Below the pieces are notes generated by a model, which was not told the origin of the DNA, did not search any database, and saw nothing but the letters and a program-made list of their open reading frames with translations. A program made the position numbers and the translations under genes. From assembly GCF_035222375.1 (NCBI RefSeq), contig NC_085887.1, forward strand, positions 37,501-101,500: DNA of 64,000 nt. The letters are read 5' to 3'. How positions within the stretch are numbered: position 1 is the first letter of the stretch; every line of letters starts with the position of its first letter. This DNA comes from Podospora pseudocomata. Taxonomy: Eukaryota; Ascomycota; Sordariomycetes; Sordariales; Podosporaceae. Below are positions 62,789 through 64,000 of this stretch, piece by piece.

Positions 62789-64000
62789 CTTGGGCGTAGA
62801 GGTTGTGGATTGTTTGTTGGCTGATGAGTTCAATGTAGTAGGTTGTCGAGAGGGGAAAACAGCCGCATGTAGTGCTTGAAATAGCTGGCCCAAGGAGCAG
62901 GAGCAACCGCAGACTTTGGGGAGGTGAATTACCTAACCCAAGATAGTTGCTCCCGTGATGGAGCGCTGCATCCCAAATTCTGATATCTTTTTAGGATGTG
63001 TTTCCGACTTTGACCCTCCGGACTTGAGTTAAGTGGGGTAATGATAGTAAGGGAATTGCCGTGCATATCCGCCCATCACATGCTTCTTATCATCAGAAGA
63101 AATGACTGCATCCCACATACTAATAACCTGCTAGCATACCTACCCCTTCGGTGACGAATGCCCAGGGTCAGTTCTGGCCCGGGCCACAATCAGGGTGATA
63201 TTCGCACATCAAAGCGGATTTACATGAAGTAGTTACCTACCTAGGCGGGCAGTCATGTATTATTCTCTTCTGATTGAAAATTCCAACTGTTTCTGAGCTA
63301 GACCTTCATCTCCCACGCACAGCAACACTATTGCCAACTGTATTGGTTGATACCTATCCACCCGGCCTTTTCTATTTTTTAGTTTTTTACTGTTATGTAC
63401 ACACAGCTATACTATTTTCTTCCTCATCATAGTTATTTATCTCATCTCGTTATATATTTTCTATCTACAAGCCTGGTTGCTATATCGGCTTCGGTTACCA
63501 ACCTCCCTTTCCTCTTTTCTTTCTCCTTAAACGACAATGCATTTATGCCACAGCTTACCTTGCCCCCATTTACCAGCACCACCAAATTTCTGCGGCCTGT
63601 CTCTCTACCATGCTTAAAGATGTCAAGAGTACCTAGTCATCCTCACTGATGCTGGTACAGAAAGGGCTGCTGCTGTTTATCGAAAAGTCTATAGTACCTC
63701 TACAAATCGAGGCGTACAGTTGCAAGCGTCCCAATGGGAAGAAGCCCGCATCTGTTTTACATCTTATTACCTACTTAAGTGCCATACCTTGCAGTCTTAC
63801 CGGATATTACCACAACACTGCCACTCTATACTCATCAAGCCACAACAATTGCTTCTCGCTCCAGCTCGACTGTCATGACAGTCTCGTACACGACAGATTC
63901 AAATCGTATCTTCTTCACTGAGCTGAACCATATTCCTATCGCTCTGTCTTCCACTCATTGTGGCGCCTTTCACCAAGCTAAAGTTCGACCAGAGATTGGT
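62789..64000. other. Right edge of the window
   Basis: No supportable gene. The stretch is pyrimidine-rich and AT-rich, and frames at 63395-63649 and 63649-63921 have no domain, so they may be decayed repeat. Short TACCTACC motifs recur. Confidence 0.45.

Noticed and set aside
63395-63921. Two plus-strand frames of 84-90 codons
   Set aside because: Pyrimidine-rich, no domain, no initiation or splice context.
1-64000. CRISPR array, bacterial operon or prophage features
   Set aside because: None seen. Introns, LTRs and gene families are fungal.

Overview
The window reads as nuclear DNA of a filamentous ascomycete, most likely a Sordariomycete and plausibly a member of the Sordariales. The genes have short GT-AG introns (about 50-140 bp) with CTRAC-type branch sites. 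The gene content fits: a Zn2Cys6 regulator, a PTH11-type membrane receptor, a DUF3176 protein, an AA9 polysaccharide monooxygenase, FAD-linked oxidases and many solo LTRs with AT-rich, RIP-like blocks. No species is claimed. Exon boundaries were read by eye, and small introns were inferred wherever they restored a recognisable protein.

Layout. 1-3.9 kb is a repeat-rich edge with one solo LTR inserted into another and a degraded gag-like stretch. 4.3-10.9 kb holds housekeeping genes: the SNARE BOS1, thiamine pyrophosphokinase, a large membrane protein of unknown role and an archaemetzincin. 11-19 kb holds an NAD(P)H oxidoreductase, a Zn2Cys6 regulator in divergent orientation, an unknown protein, an FAD monooxygenase and an NADPH-dependent reductase, which could be a small co-regulated metabolic group. 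20.7-38.6 kb holds a RhoGAP-like protein without its arginine finger, a GFA-domain protein, a 2-oxoglutarate oxygenase, a BTB protein, a relic of an allantoate-permease-type transporter, an intron-bearing tRNA-Gln(CUG), an uncharacterised protein, a secreted FAD oxidase and a PTH11-like protein.

38.6-47.9 kb is a mobile-element island. A Ty1/copia-type element with identical LTRs sits inside an older LTR, whose partial inverted copy lies about 7 kb away. A gene with a Myb/SANT-like DNA-binding domain lies between them. 48-52.4 kb is gene-poor. It holds relics (including a short-chain dehydrogenase pseudogene) and at least one very short two-exon gene. 52.8-64 kb holds an orphan protein, an AA9 LPMO with a solo LTR just downstream, a DUF3176 membrane protein with an LTR end in its upstream region, a class-V aminotransferase-fold enzyme, a PEBP-family protein and an eight-cysteine small secreted protein.

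Work together: the clearest functional links are the divergent oxidoreductase/regulator and monooxygenase/reductase pairs. The other genes look independent. The most unusual items are the nested LTR insertions with intact target duplications, the very young but broken copia copy, the finger-less RhoGAP, and the tiny spliced genes that a minimum-length ORF scan would miss.
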